Below, in pieces: positions 10,992 to 22,500 of a stretch of 64,000 nucleotides of DNA. The position numbers and the translations under genes were made by a program. Source of the stretch: Meghimatium bilineatum (lineage: Eukaryota; Mollusca; Gastropoda; Stylommatophora; Philomycidae); contig CM067312.1 in assembly GCA_034231615.1 (NCBI GenBank), positions 5,757,247-5,821,246 of the forward strand. Direction: 5' to 3'. Under the pieces are notes generated by a model. The model did not search any database. It had not been told where the DNA came from and worked only from the letters and a program-made list of their open reading frames with translations. Positions within the stretch are counted from its first letter, which is position 1; every line of letters begins with the position of its first letter.

Positions 10992-11682
10992 ACTATGTGT
11001 GATTGGACGGATATTATCTGCAATATTATGTATATTGTTATTGATCTGTATTCTTCACCATCATTCTCTGCCAGATGTTATTCCACGTGGTTTTTTTTTT
11101 TTTTACAAAGCTTTCGTTCTTAAACACCAACTGTAACTACAGTAGCAGGATAATGGTCCTGCTAGTTTTCCAGTAGGATGTAGTTCTGGGAACAGAAATA
11201 CACTTGCCGTTCTATTTACACAAATGTCCTGACACATCTGATTTCAGCATTGGAAACTAATGGCTTCCATGTTTTTACCACTGAACAGTGGATGTCCAGA
11301 GCCATATTGTTAATAGGCAATTCGTGTGTTGCAACCTGTTTTATAAACATTTCTCATACTGGCATGATGGTCACCATTCAGAATGCTGTTCGCTGTCAAA
11401 TTTACTTTGCCCGTTGACACCATCGGTGTCGCTATCAACCTGGCCAAAGATGACCACAAATGAAGCTTTAGTAATAAGCATGAATCTTTGTATACTTCTA
11501 ACTTTATTCACACAGTACTGAGATTATTAGAAAAATTGTTTAGAAATAGCTCGCAAGTAATGCAAAAATGGAAGATGAAAATGTTTATAATATAATATAA
11601 ACATTTTCCTCTTCTGTTTTTGATTTATATTCCCGCCTCCATTTTTTAGCATATTATTATATGCTCTGTTTTGAAAATTGTA

Positions 11683-11688
11683 AATAAA
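11683..11688 (+). terminator. Probable poly(A) signal of the CKAP2-like gene
   Basis: AATAAA about 690 bases after the stop, followed by a T-rich stretch. A 3' UTR of about 0.7 kb is inferred; no transcript evidence. Confidence 0.5.
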
Positions 11689-11867
11689 CCTAACTTTTAT
11701 ATATACATATATATTTTTACTGTATATTAATTAGATGATGCTGTTGAGAATTGACTACATCACCCATTCATATGCTGTTGTATAAAAAATATGTGTAAGT
11801 ATTTGTATAATTCTGATTATATGAATTAATAGAATTTAAGTAGGAAGCCAGAGGACAATTTTAAAAA

Positions 11868-12319
11868 TTCTTGAGACTAACGGGAATTGAACCAGTCCAT
11901 TCTATGGCACCAAATCGCCTAGCAACAATTGCACACGCATTTTATATGAATTATATGAATTCTGATAATCTGAATTCAAACAATTATTTGAAGCAAAATT
12001 GTATTTTCTATATATGTTATCCATGTTTACAAGAAGATCTATCAGCCCTTGTATAACTAATACGGATATTATGTTATGTGTTTGTTGTTACTGAGGATAT
12101 TTCAATACCTGTATGGGATGTTTGTTGTTGTTGTAATAGTCCTTGTCTCGATTGGTCCGTCCGGGTGACTTTGTGTGCACGATTTGAAAGGCTTGATGAA
12201 ATCGCATCTTTTATTGGAGATGCGGTTTGTCAAGTACGGAAAAACGCGTGTGCAATAGTTGCTAGGCGATTTGGTGCCGTAGAACGGACTGGTTCAATTC
12301 CCGTTAGTCTCAAGAATTT
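11868..12319. mobile_element. Inverted-repeat element TIR-C, copy 1
   Basis: Both ends carry the same roughly 80-bp sequence in inverted orientation (ATTCTTGAGACTAACGGG, then GAATTGAACCAGTCC, then CGCCTAGCAAC). Flanks TTTTAAAA and TTATAAAA could be an 8-bp target duplication with one change. It has no coding capacity, so it is a long-TIR MITE. A second copy, reversed, lies at about 18347. Confidence 0.8.
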
Positions 12320-12544
12320 ATAAAAAATATGGACTGGCAATATTATCCCTGTTGCACTTCAGGCGTGAATAAGTAACTAACTTCACTTGATCATATGAAA
12401 CTCGCTGAAATGTTTTTCTGTACACAATTATGAAAGATACAGCAGAAAGTGTTTATAATTAGGTGAGGCGGTTAGTAGGGACTAGCATATGCCATCAAAA
12501 CAATTCCCAATTGGCATTTAGAAACACATCCTACAGTTTTAACA

Positions 12545-12735
12545 CCTTACTGGCCAGCAATCCAGAGCGTACTTATCTCCCATTAACGAGTTTTGCAAAA
12601 TTTGGAGAAATGATTTGATTGCCATCCATGGGCTCATGCCCGTTGACCCAATGCCATTAAATGACATTATATTGCTGGGAAGTCTGGATTTTCAGCCCAA
12701 CCCGGGACATAGCCAGAGATTAACAATCACACCTC
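12545..12735 (+). pseudogene. Possible LINE N-terminal remnant with 2A-like motif
   Basis: A short open stretch reads LLGSLDFQPNPGHS at about 12672-12713. DFQPNPGH resembles the DxExNPGP 2A-type motif, or the related NPGP motif before the endonuclease of some CR1/L2 LINEs, but the Glu and final Pro are changed. No endonuclease or RT follows. Confidence 0.25.
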
Positions 12736-13330
12736 CAGGAAGGTAGGTTTCAACCTATGCACTGCTCCTAGCCACTGTAGCCAAGATAAGTTTCACTGTG
12801 CTCATTCTCCGCCACCAATTGACTACTGGTTATGCCGAACTTCTCTATTGCTCCAGGAATGCAACCAAATGTTCAAGTCAAAAGGATTGTCACAGCCTGA
12901 GTCACTGTGCCTCTATGATGGGTCTGTCATAGGAAAAAAACAGTGCTGTCAGTTTCCTCCTTCCCTGTGCTGCATAGTACATCTCTGGCTGAGAGGGTGC
13001 ATACATATATATTCAAGTAAACATGAAACACATTTCAACAACATAATAAGCATATTTGTATAGATGATGTGCCATGAAGCTTCTATAAGAAGATAACCTC
13101 AATATAACGGCATGTCATCTACTACGGTTTTCTGTTGCATGTGTGGTTTGTCCAGTGGGCCATTGGTGAGACCCAAAGACGCAACCACATGCGTATTGCC
13201 ATCTGTAAAAAACCATATGAAATTGTGTGTGAGAAAGTTTTGAAATTTTTTATGTGTCATAATGAATGTTTGCATTTTATGAATGAATTTGAAACCCCAG
13301 GATTATTTCACAAGCAAAATCATACTTATT

Positions 13331-13510
13331 GTAATGGAATCCCTTTATGACAACTTGGTCCGGACCGACAAAATATGTATGTAATGACATAAATAAGCTA
13401 TGTACAGTATAAAAAAAAAAATATATATATATAATTGGGGATTTTGAAAAATGTTGTTATATAGGGAAATTCATTATAACAGAATGTGTTATAGAAGGAT
13501 TCTACTGAAT
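13331..13510 (+). mobile_element. MITE-B copy (GTTATAAC family)
   Basis: Marker order: GGAATCCCTTTATGACAACT, GGTCCGGACCGACAAA, AATTGGGGATTTTGAAAA, TTGTTATATAGGG, ending AAGGATTCTACTG. The ends, TGGAATCC at the left and GGATTCTACTG at the right, are inverted. The same order recurs at least six times between 21.8 and 25.3 kb and at 45.7 kb. Confidence 0.75.
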
Positions 13511-14696
13511 AAATGATGGGTGTCGATTACATCTTTCAATAAATAAACAAAAATCTCACCTTCCAGAAATTTGATTTATTAATAATGAATACTCATAAAA
13601 GACATCATTCAACAGTATTTCATGGGTGCCACCACTTTGGAATAATATTATACACCCGATGAGCTTTTTTGTGGTAACACCCACTATCGCTACGGTTGTC
13701 GTACATCTCAGTGTTATAGCAGTTGTGACTGCCGACGAATTTGGTCAGGAAAGTGTTAATATACTGCAGATTCTGTCAAGAAAAACTGAATCTCTATGCT
13801 GTTTCCCATGAGAAAGGTGGTTGTGTGATAAATTCTATATGCAGGGTGAGTTGTTAAAGTTATCACATTACATGCAGGCTGAGTTAAGTTATCATCTGAC
13901 AGAGAGAAAAACAAACCATCCTTACCAAGAGTCGTACTCTGGGTTGCATGGGTATGAGACCAACCCTCTAACCTCTTTGCCATATGACACTTTGATATTT
14001 CAGTTTTTTTAAGCACCATGTGAACTAACCTGTATTACATGGAGAACTCAGCTTGTGAATGCAAGCTCCTGTGATGGCCGGATCATACTGCTACATCAAT
14101 CTTGAGGACAGCTTCTACTATCTTGACACCATTGTCTGACCAGACTACGAAAGATCAATCGTTACCTGTCATGCTTCCAGAAATAGTCCAGTCCACCTTC
14201 ACTTTTTTCTTCTACAGACATTTTCACCATTTTTCCATTTTCACATTTCCAAGCTGGTCGACATCCTTCGACTGAATCTCTGCTTGTTGTTTCAACTTGG
14301 ATGGATCCGTTATCACACCGTCCACATCTATCGACCATCTACAGCTGAGTCTATACTTATGACAAGAATGACCATATGAACACTGGTTCATTAGTCTCTG
14401 GTTATGATGTCATCATTCTCCTGGCATGGGTGGGTTTCATTTGACCACTACCCGTAAATTCATCGTTTTTTTTTAATCAAAATGAATAAATGTGTTACAA
14501 TGTTATTTTGAAAAAAAAATTGTATTTACTTCTTAAAAATATTGTATTTATCATTGTATTACAATTTTATTACACCCAATTTGGATTCACTTATTAAAAA
14601 TATTTTATTTACATTGTATCACAATTTTATTTGACTTTCAATTTCTGTATCACAATTTGACTTTCAATTTCTGTATCACCTTGCCCCTATGCATTT
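13511..14696. other. No feature recognised
   Basis: Unique-looking AT-rich sequence. Open frames (for example 13626-13811 and 13756-14019 on the minus strand) show no domain or codon pattern I can support. Confidence 0.5.
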
Positions 14697-15770
14697 CTGC
14701 TACTCTGTTTTAGATTTAGTCATCATCATCATCAGGTGGCATATCATGGACAAGATATAGCAGTTATCACAGCCTTTCAAAACTCCTGCCGATTGTGAGC
14801 TAATTTTTCTGCTGTGAGTGTCATGTTCCGGTGGTCTTTGATATCTTTCATCTATGTTCATGGCCTGTCGCTTTTTTGTTGCTCTGACATCATCCCCTCC
14901 ATTATAATCTTTTCTAGGATGTCGTTTTGTTTAATAATGCCTCAGTTTGTGATCTTTGGCCCATGGTATTCTGAGGATTGTTCTGTAACATTTGATCTTT
15001 GGCCCATGGTATTCTAAAGATTGTTCTGTAACATTTGATCTTTGGCCTATGGTATTCTAAAGATTGTTCTGTAACATTTGATCTTTGGCCCATGGTATTC
15101 TAAAGATTGTTCTGTAACATTTGATCTTTGGCCTATGGTATTCTAAAGATTGTTCTGTAACATTTGATCTGTGGCCCATGGTATTCTAAAGATTGTTCTG
15201 TAACATTTGATCTTTGGCCTATGGTATTCTAAAGATTGTTCTGTAACATTTGATCTTTGGCCTATGGTATTCTAAAGATTGTTCTGTAACATTTGATCTT
15301 TGGCCTATGGTATTCTAAAGATTGTTCTGTAACATTTGATCTTTGGCCCATGGTATTCTAAAGATTGTTCTGTAACATTTGATCTTTGGCCTATGGTATT
15401 CTAAAGATTGTTCTGTAACATTTGATCTTTGGCCTATGGTATTCTAAAGATTGTTCTGTAACATTTGATCTTTGGCCTATGGTATTCTAAAGATTGTTCT
15501 GTAACATTTGATCTTTGGCCCATGGTATTCTAAAGATTGTTCTGTAACATTTGATCTTTGGCCTATGGTATTCTAAAGATTGTTCTGTAACATTTGATCT
15601 TTGGCCCATGGTAATCTGAGGATTGTTCTGTAACAGCTGAAATTTTGTTTCTCACCTTATTGATGATTGTTCAATATTCACATCTATGCTTCGCAACTGG
15701 GAATAGGCAGGCACTAAGGAAAGCTAGCTTTGTTATTTTGTTGTAGGCCAGCCATATCTGCAGACACTTC
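14697..15770 (-). mobile_element. LINE C-terminal half with internal tandem expansion
   Basis: From 15770 the minus strand reads KLAFLSACLFPVAKHRCEY, then INKVRNKIS, CYRTILRLPWAKDHK, then after the array ILEKIIMEGMMSEQQKS, MKDIKDHRNMTLTAEKLAHN and a stop next to a (GAT)n tail. This matches the LINEs at 46.7, 61.4 and 62.6 kb. Frameshifts and stops make it a relic. Confidence 0.75.
14944..15640. repeat. 43-bp minisatellite built from LINE codons
   Basis: About 16 units of TTTGATCTTTGGCCTATGGT plus ATTCTAAAGATTGTTCTGTAACA. On the minus strand each unit encodes CYRTIFRIP, the conserved CYRRxLRIPW block of the surrounding LINE. Confidence 0.85.
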
Positions 15771-16139
15771 CAGTGTCACTCCATTTTGTAGGCATGATGA
15801 AACAGAAATACATCGGCTCGTACTGTGTTCCTGGCCAACACTTTAGTGATCATGTCCGTGGATGTGAAGGCTGCAGATGGAATGAGAATTGGCTGTAAAC
15901 GACAAGCAATATGTCCAACACATATAGTGGCACTGTCGATTCATAGTAACACTGGACATTCTGTTTCGGTCAGCCTAAATGCAGATGCATTGGGGGGACA
16001 TCCAATGCAAAAATCATGATATGGGTAGATGTTGTCACGAATATCAAGACTCAAGCGCATTATCTATCCAAATAGTTTCTGAGTGCAATTAGAAGCAATC
16101 GCAATATCTATCCAAATAGTATCTATGCAATCATAGTAT

Positions 16140-16207
16140 CCAAATTTCTGTTATTACATAGTTTTATCAGTCCGGACCAAGTTGTTATAATGGAATACCA
16201 CTGTACT
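16140..16207 (-). mobile_element. MITE-B fragment
   Basis: Contains TTATTACATA, GTCCGGACCAAGTTGTTATA and ATGGAATACCACTGTA, which is one end of the MITE-B family. Confidence 0.6.
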
Positions 16208-16429
16208 AGCATTTCCTAAACAGTATTCCGAAGAAAAATGGCTGAACCAATGGGCTGCTGGGATGTGTGTTTAAAAAAAAGTAAAGTTCTTCCATTGAAC
16301 AGAAGTGTCATTTTACAATTACATCAGAAGAGAAACACAATGCTAAATCCTGAATTACATCAGAAGACAACATATTGATTTTCACATGCTTCCAGACTAC
16401 CATCTGATAGTGTACCTCAAAAAACATTA

Positions 16430-16640
16430 ATTTACAGGCATGATGGATACAAAGCCAGGGGGGACACTGTATAAAAGATGGATTACAAAAATAAAAGAGT
16501 CAACGGATACAAACATATTTGAAGCATACAAAAAGGCCGATTCCAGAGAACTTTTCTGACTCTGCAAGGCATAAAAGGGTATATGTATAAAGCAAAAAGA
16601 AAAGAACAGTGTAAGGAATATGATATTAGACCCTGACTTT
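16430..16640 (+). pseudogene. LINE C-terminal remnant
   Basis: Reads KRWITKIKESTDTNIFEAYK and DSRELF in shifted frames, close to the minus-strand remnant at about 30.55-30.71 kb ([18 protein letters not shown]). Confidence 0.5.
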
Positions 16641-16769
16641 CCTGTGTCAAGCTAGGTTTGATATGTCAGCATCGTGCTTGAATTTGTTTTGGTACCCATT
16701 TTCTGAATTTTATTTGACTTAGGAGTCATTGTGGTCTTAATTTTCAGCCTCGACTGAGAAACGAATATT

Positions 16770-16965
16770 CGGTACATAGATAACCTAATGAACAAATAAA
16801 TATAGTCAAGCAAAATGAAATAAACAGGTTACTAAAACACTTACCTTGCCTATTAATAAAAATATATTTTAAAAAGTATATATAAAAAAACATACAATAA
16901 AAATACGTGGATAATTGTCGATATGTGGAGAATTGTCCTGTTTAGTTGTGTTATATGTGTTATTA
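16770..16965 (+). repeat. Single-arm copy of the 17.9 kb fold-back sequence
   Basis: TAACCTAATGAACAAATA, GGTTACTAAAACACTTACC, CTTGCCTATTAATAAAAAT and GGATAATTGTCGATATGTGG recur at 17.86-18.11 kb, there as an inverted pair. Confidence 0.75.
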
Positions 16966-17029
16966 GCAACACATCTAGAAAAATGTAATTTAGTTTGTAA
17001 CGACTCTGATTCAATTTTGGTTGGTTATT

Positions 17030-17368
17030 GTTTGTTCTGTGATAGAGACATGTGAAATGAAATGCTTGAGGAAAGCCGCAGGGGTCACCAGGCTCGATAG
17101 ATTACGAAATGAAGATATCAGAGAAAGAATAGGTATAATATCTTGGACAGAATACATAGAAAGGCAACATATCAAGCGGTTTGGCCACATGAGAATGCAT
17201 CACGACATGTTACCCGTACAGGCATATAACCAAATGAGATCAGGGTACAAAGCCAGAGGAAGACCACGGAAAAGATGGATAGAAAACGTCAGTGACATCC
17301 TGTACAGACACGGTCATAGCACAGCCGAGGCCACACATCTGGCTTTGGAACACAAGCTCGAACTCTAA
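17030..17368 (+). pseudogene. LINE C-terminal domain remnant, separate family
   Basis: Open for over 100 codons: CEMKCLRKAAGVTRLDRLRN, DIRERIGIISWTEYIERQ, KRFGHMRMHHDMLPVQ, ARGRPRKRWIENVSDI and a stop at 17366-17368. This is the usual C-terminal pattern of APE-type LINEs (CLRK, FGH, RGRPRKRW). RT and endonuclease are missing. Confidence 0.7.
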
Positions 17369-17494
17369 CCACCCCTACGCTTAACGGCAAGAGTGGATAA
17401 CAAGCCACTTGGGGAAAGACAATAGACAATTGTTTGTTTATGAATCTTGTAAAATTTTGTATGATCAAATCATGTCATCTGCGAACCTGATCAT

Positions 17495-17760
17495 GTATAC
17501 AATAGGTAAATACAGTAATGAGGTACATAATAATTGATACAGCTGGTAAATGCAGTAATGAGGTACATAATAATTCATAACAGGTAGATACAGTAATGAG
17601 ATACATAATAATTAATACAATAGGTAAATACGGTAATGAGGTACATAATAATTCATACATGTAAATACAGGTAATTAGACATGATAATTATTACAACAGG
17701 TTAATACAATAATGAGACGGAATAATTATTACAACAGGTAAATACAGTAATGAGAAACAG
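17495..17760. repeat. Degenerate minisatellite, unit ~34-38 bp
   Basis: About seven units share GGTAAATACAGTAATGAG and ACATAATAATT with variable spacing. Confidence 0.75.
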
Positions 17761-17860
17761 CTGAAAGTCATATAAGTGCACAGAAATTGTGCCAATTTCT
17801 CGCAAATCTGGTCATAACTGAAAGTGGAACAAATAATAGCAACACTGTTTACCTTCATGA

Positions 17861-18170
17861 TAGTCAAGCAAAATGAATTAAACAGGTTACTAAAACACTT
17901 ACCTTGCCTATTAATAAAAATATATTTAAAAAAGTATATATAAAAAAACATACAATAAAACTAAACAGGACAATTCTCCACATATCGACAATTATCCACG
18001 TATTTTTATTGTATGTTTTTTTATATATACTTTTTAAATATATTTTTATTAATAGGCAAGGTAAGTGTTTTAGTAACCTGTTTAATTCATTTTGCTTGAC
18101 TATTTGTTCATTAGGTTACTGCGGCACCATCCACTTTGTCGGACACCCTCTGACCATTTGGTTATTTATA
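17861..18170. mobile_element. Fold-back insertion with 13-bp target repeat
   Basis: Two near-perfect arms of about 100 bp (about 17862-17960 and 18008-18107) are inverted around a centre of about 45 bp. The insert is bounded by TTTACCTTCATGA on both sides (17848-17860 and 18171-18183), which looks like a target-site duplication. The minus-strand reading matches the single-arm copy at 16.77-16.97 kb, then turns back on itself. Confidence 0.75.
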
Positions 18171-18346
18171 TTTACCTTCATGAATGTTGTAAGAGGCAAC
18201 AATGGAGGTTATGGGGTAAAGTTGGTTGTCAAATCACATTGGGTCACATTGATCTAGAAACATTGCTGAAATCAGATGTGTCAGGTCGAATGGTGCAAAT
18301 ATTGCAGCTAATCTGCAAATCATAACGCAATGCACTCTGTATAATA

Positions 18347-18699
18347 TTCTTGAGACTAACGGGAATTGAACCAGCTCTTTCAATGGCACTAAATCACCTA
18401 GCAACTCTCGTTCACGGGTTTTTCGGTACTAGACTAACCCCATCTCCAAAAATAGATGCAATTTTGTCAACATTCAAACTGTGCACTCAAGTCACTGAGA
18501 ACAGACCAATCAAGACAAGCACCATTACAACAACAATGAACATCCCGTATAGGCACCGAAGTATCCTCAGTAACAACAAACATATGACATATAACATCCG
18601 TATCAGTTCTACAAAGGTCAATAGGTCTTCTTGTAAACATGGATAACATATACACAGTACAATTTTAATTTAACTTCTGGCTTCCTTCTTGAGTTTATC
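18347..18699. mobile_element. TIR-C copy 2, reversed, with target duplication
   Basis: Left end ATTCTTGAGACTAACGGG; the internal sequence matches the reverse complement of 11868-12319 (CATCCCGTATAGGC or CATCCCATACAGG, TATCCTCAGTAACAACAAAC). The right TIR is eroded. Both flanks carry CTGTATAAT, consistent with an 8-9 bp target duplication as in hAT-type elements. Confidence 0.75.
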
Positions 18700-18706
18700 T
18701 GTATAA

Positions 18707-19107
18707 TATGGGGAGAAGTACCTACATTTTAACAAAAGAAATCTTAAACTTGAATAGAACTGATCCTACATTATGTAGCAAAACTAAATATTGATAAAAA
18801 CACATTTTATAGTCGCTAGATGCATTGATCTTCTGCCGGATGTATCAATCTGTGAGCTACGCACTGAGAGAGGCCCTCCTTGGATGCCCAGGGGGGACTC
18901 TGCGCGGTGCGCAGATCGATTCATGCGACAGTAGTCATAGCGACTTTTTAATCTCCGATTAAATTAACCATTTTGACAACAAGGTGTGTACTAGTGACGT
19001 GATTACAGTCACATCACGAAAACTGCGCATATTAGGACAGAGTTGGAATGAGAATGCACAGAATATTAAAAAGTTGGAATGTAGGTACTTGTCCCCGTAT
19101 TGACCCC
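18707..19107. mobile_element. Inverted-repeat element TIR-D
   Basis: The left end GGGGAGAAGTACCTACATTT and the right end, read reversed, GGGGACAAGTACCTACATTC are inverted copies. The interior has no coding sequence. It sits directly beside TIR-C copy 2 inside the same DR-A copy. Confidence 0.65.
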
Positions 19108-19258
19108 CCCCCCCCAAAAACTATATCCTGTTAATAGCAGGAGTTTGAGAATGAATGCAGAAGAAGACTGTTATTGAAACCTCTCTTGCATACAACTAAC
19201 ACAATTTCTCTTGCATAAAACTAACAATAAAACTTCTCTTGCTAACAATAAGATATGT

Positions 19259-19264
19259 TTTAAT
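19259..19264 (-). terminator. Possible poly(A) signal of the SLC6 gene
   Basis: ATTAAA on the minus strand about 70 bases past the stop. No AATAAA was seen on this strand in the next 500 bases. Confidence 0.3.
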
Positions 19265-19334
19265 TTGTGAACAAAACAAAAGAACTCAGCAGTTAGTTAC
19301 ATGTACAGTATAATGTTACATCAGCATTGTTATC

Positions 19335-19538
19335 TCAAAGTTTCTCACTGATATATGTTACATCTGCAGGTTTGTCATACACTCCATTTTCAGATGGTAA
19401 GACATTTTTCATGTTCTCGTAAATCTGAAGAGAGTCCTCGTCACTTTGAAAGGCAGAGTTGATCGCTGCATAGCGTGAGCCAGTTCTGTTTTCTGGTAGT
19501 GCTGGGCCCCACTCTGGCAAAGGTCTGGTACATCCAGG
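19335..19538 (-). CDS. SLC6A5: SLC6 exon 14 (C-terminal tail)
   Basis: Acceptor TTTTCTCAG. Encodes 67 residues beginning [20 protein letters not shown] and ending DVTYISEKL, stop TGA at 19337-19335. The LxxWGPAL block is usual after TM12 in SLC6 proteins. The rest is polar and cytoplasmic. Confidence 0.9.
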   Translation of the reverse strand, partial: PGCTRPLPEWGPALPENRTGSRYAAINSAFQSDEDSLQIYENMKNVLPSENGVYDKPADVTYISEKL

Positions 19539-22500
19539 CTGAGAAAATAATTGAACTGTTATATGTTGCAAATTATTTTCTTTAGAACAGAAATACGCAA
19601 CATTTTTGGACAGGATTGAGCTTTCTTCTTGTGGCTAAGGGCCAAACTAAGTCTTTTTAAGCTCTAATTAATATTGGACACCATGCAGTTGACACATATT
19701 CCAGGTGTTTCTGGACTGGAGTGCTGATCTTGGGTCCACATTATAAGTATTCCTGACAGATGTAAACTTTAATTAGTGTTTTCTGAACTCTGGGACTAGA
19801 GCATATAATTTTAGATCAGCCTAGCAGACTGTGTGTAGCTTTTAGAATGGGGGCTGCCCACCTTTTCTTTACAATTTGTTTTACATTTTAAGTATACATT
19901 TATTGACTTATCTGATCCCAGGAGTTGTGATTTTTCATTTTTTATCCCTGTGATATAGAAGAATGTCTTCATCAGCTGTGTTGTGTCTGTATAAAGAGTG
20001 TAGGTGATGGACTGGATTGGTAGTAACAGTAGTTGTCATACTCCACTGTCACATCGAGCATGAGGATGGAGAAAGAGGGAGTTACAGCAGCACTTAATTG
20101 GTTGATAACTGATACATCAACACACGCGGTAATACAGAGTCTCAAAACATGCTAGCACGCCAGATAGAAAAGTACTTTCTGAGAAAAGACTGGTGGGACT
20201 TATTGAACAACTCAGTTGTCCAGAGCATTACATGGATATACTGCCCTGGTCATGCTGAGGTCTGAGGAAACGAGAGAGCCGATTTATAGGCAGACAATGC
20301 GGTGATAGACGGCACATTGCTGAGAAGAGATAAAGTAGACTTAATGAAGGCAGTAATAAATTCATTTCAAGATGCAGATGATGTCAATGAGACTGAGAAC
20401 GTACACATACAGAGAATGTTAGAAATGGGAGTATCTTGAGGTGAGGGAAGGAAAAGTACATTTTTGGAAAGTCCCGAAGATCACACAATTAACACTTGAC
20501 CGGGACTCTGAGTCTACATACACTGAGATGGCTGCTGGAACAGAGGGCAGAGCACTTATGGGAATGCCCCACGTACTGTGAAGCGAGTTTCTAATCAAGA
20601 ATCAAGTTGTTTTCGTAGGTAAATATACATTAAGATTATGGAAAAATTATGTTTTGTAAACACAGATCAAATAACACTAGTCCAGAATAATGATGACTGT
20701 AAGTACTTGGCACATTGTCAGTGTAGAAGGTCCATAACCTGACAGGGTACAAGGGATGCCACACTGGAGACATCAGCACTAAAAGCCCTCCAAGGAGCCA
20801 TGTCTTCAGCCGTTATGTAGTATAGAAAAATAATCAATATGGAGGACATTGAAAACTAACTACAGAACTTAGCATAATGTCAGTGAAGGGTTGTTGCATG
20901 AATTCTTTAGCATAATGTCAGTGAAGGGTTGTTGCATGAATTCTTTAGCATAATGTCAGTGAAGGGTTGTTGCATGAATTCTTTAGCATAATGTCAGTGA
21001 AGGGTTGTTGCATGAATTCTTTAGCATAATGTCAGTGAAGGGTTGTTGCATGAATTCTTTAGCATAATGTCAGTGAAGGGTTGTTGCATGAATTCTTTAG
21101 CATAATGTCAGTGAAGGGTTGTTGCATGAATTCTTTAGCATAATGTCAGTGAAGGGTTGTTGCATGAATTCTTTAGCATAATGTCAGTGAAGGGTTGTTG
21201 CATGAATTCTTTAGCATAATGTCAGTGAAGGGTTGTTGCATGAATTCTTTAGCATAATGTCAGTGAAGGGTTGTTGCATGAATTCTTTAGCATAATGTCA
21301 GTGAAGGGTTGTTGCATGAATTCTTTAGCATAATGTCAGTGAAGGGTTGTTGCATGAATTCTTTAGCATAATTTTAAACTAAGTACTGATAATTCTCTGA
21401 TGTTTAAATTAACTACTCAAGTCTCCACTATTTATACTAACTAAATCACCTCAAGTCTTCACTGTTTGAACTAACCTCATCTCAAGCCTCCACTGTTTGA
21501 ACTACTAATTTCAAGTCTCCATCGTTTATATTATTAAATACTTAGAGACAGTTAACAGTACATACCCATCCGTAAAGATAAACTTCCACAAAACCCACAA
21601 TTATGATGACTAGAATAGGCACACAGACCATAAGCCAGCCCAGACTCTCAGCCCAGATAGGAAAAGTTTTTCCGTTGTAACCTGAGGGTTCATACTGAAT
21701 AGCAGACACAATGATGATAAACTGTTGACAAAAATATGAATTGATTTAGACTAGTGTTTATTTATGAGCTACTGAGAAATGGACAATTGTATATTATTTC
21801 ATAGAAAGCAAGATATAATAACAATTTGTTTACATTCAAATGCAATAATCATTATAACAACTTGGTTCGGACCAGCAAAATTTGTATGTAATAACAGAAA
21901 TTTGCTATATGCTGTACGGTCTAATCCCATTATATCAATTTGGTTCGAACAGACGAAATATGTATGTAATATCGAAATTCGTTATATTAGACAACTTACT
22001 TATCCGATCCCTGGGGTTGTGAGATTTCTCCCTCTTTCTTCCCTGTGCCATGTGGTGGTAGGTGCATGTCTTAGGATACAGACAAATCCTGTTGTAACAA
22101 TTTGGTTCATTCTTACGCAATATAGAAGAATCCCGTTATAACAACTTGGTCCAGACTGACAAAATATGTAATATTAGAAATTCGTTATATAGGCCCACAG
22201 TACAAACAATATAGAACAAATATAATTGGGGATTTTGAAACGTGTTGTATATAGGGGAGTTTGTTATAAAAGAATGCGCTATAGAGGGATTCCACAGTAT
22301 TTATGCAATAACAGATATTCGTTATATGCTGTATAAACAAAAAAATAATTTAATTTTTAAAACGGTTGTTTAATAGATATGTTTGTTATAAACGAATTGA
22401 TATAAAGCAGTGCAACTGTATCTATAATCATGTGATATAAAGCGATGCCACTGTATCGAAATCTATCTATTCACATTTCATTCCATATGGAGCATAGCTC

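Larger units (their letters stand above)
17825..19165 (-). repeat. DR-A copy broken by three insertions
   Basis: Family sequence appears in pieces: about 17840-17860 (CTGTTTACCTTCATGA), 18171-18346 (GTAAGAGGCAAC, GAAATCAGATGTGTCAGG) and about 19120-19165 (CTGTTAATAGCAGGAGTTTG). The gaps hold the fold-back insert, TIR-C copy 2 and TIR-D. Confidence 0.7.

Noticed and set aside
17021..17368. Stand-alone 115-residue protein gene
   Set aside because: The motif pattern is that of a LINE C-terminus and it has no start context or upstream exon.
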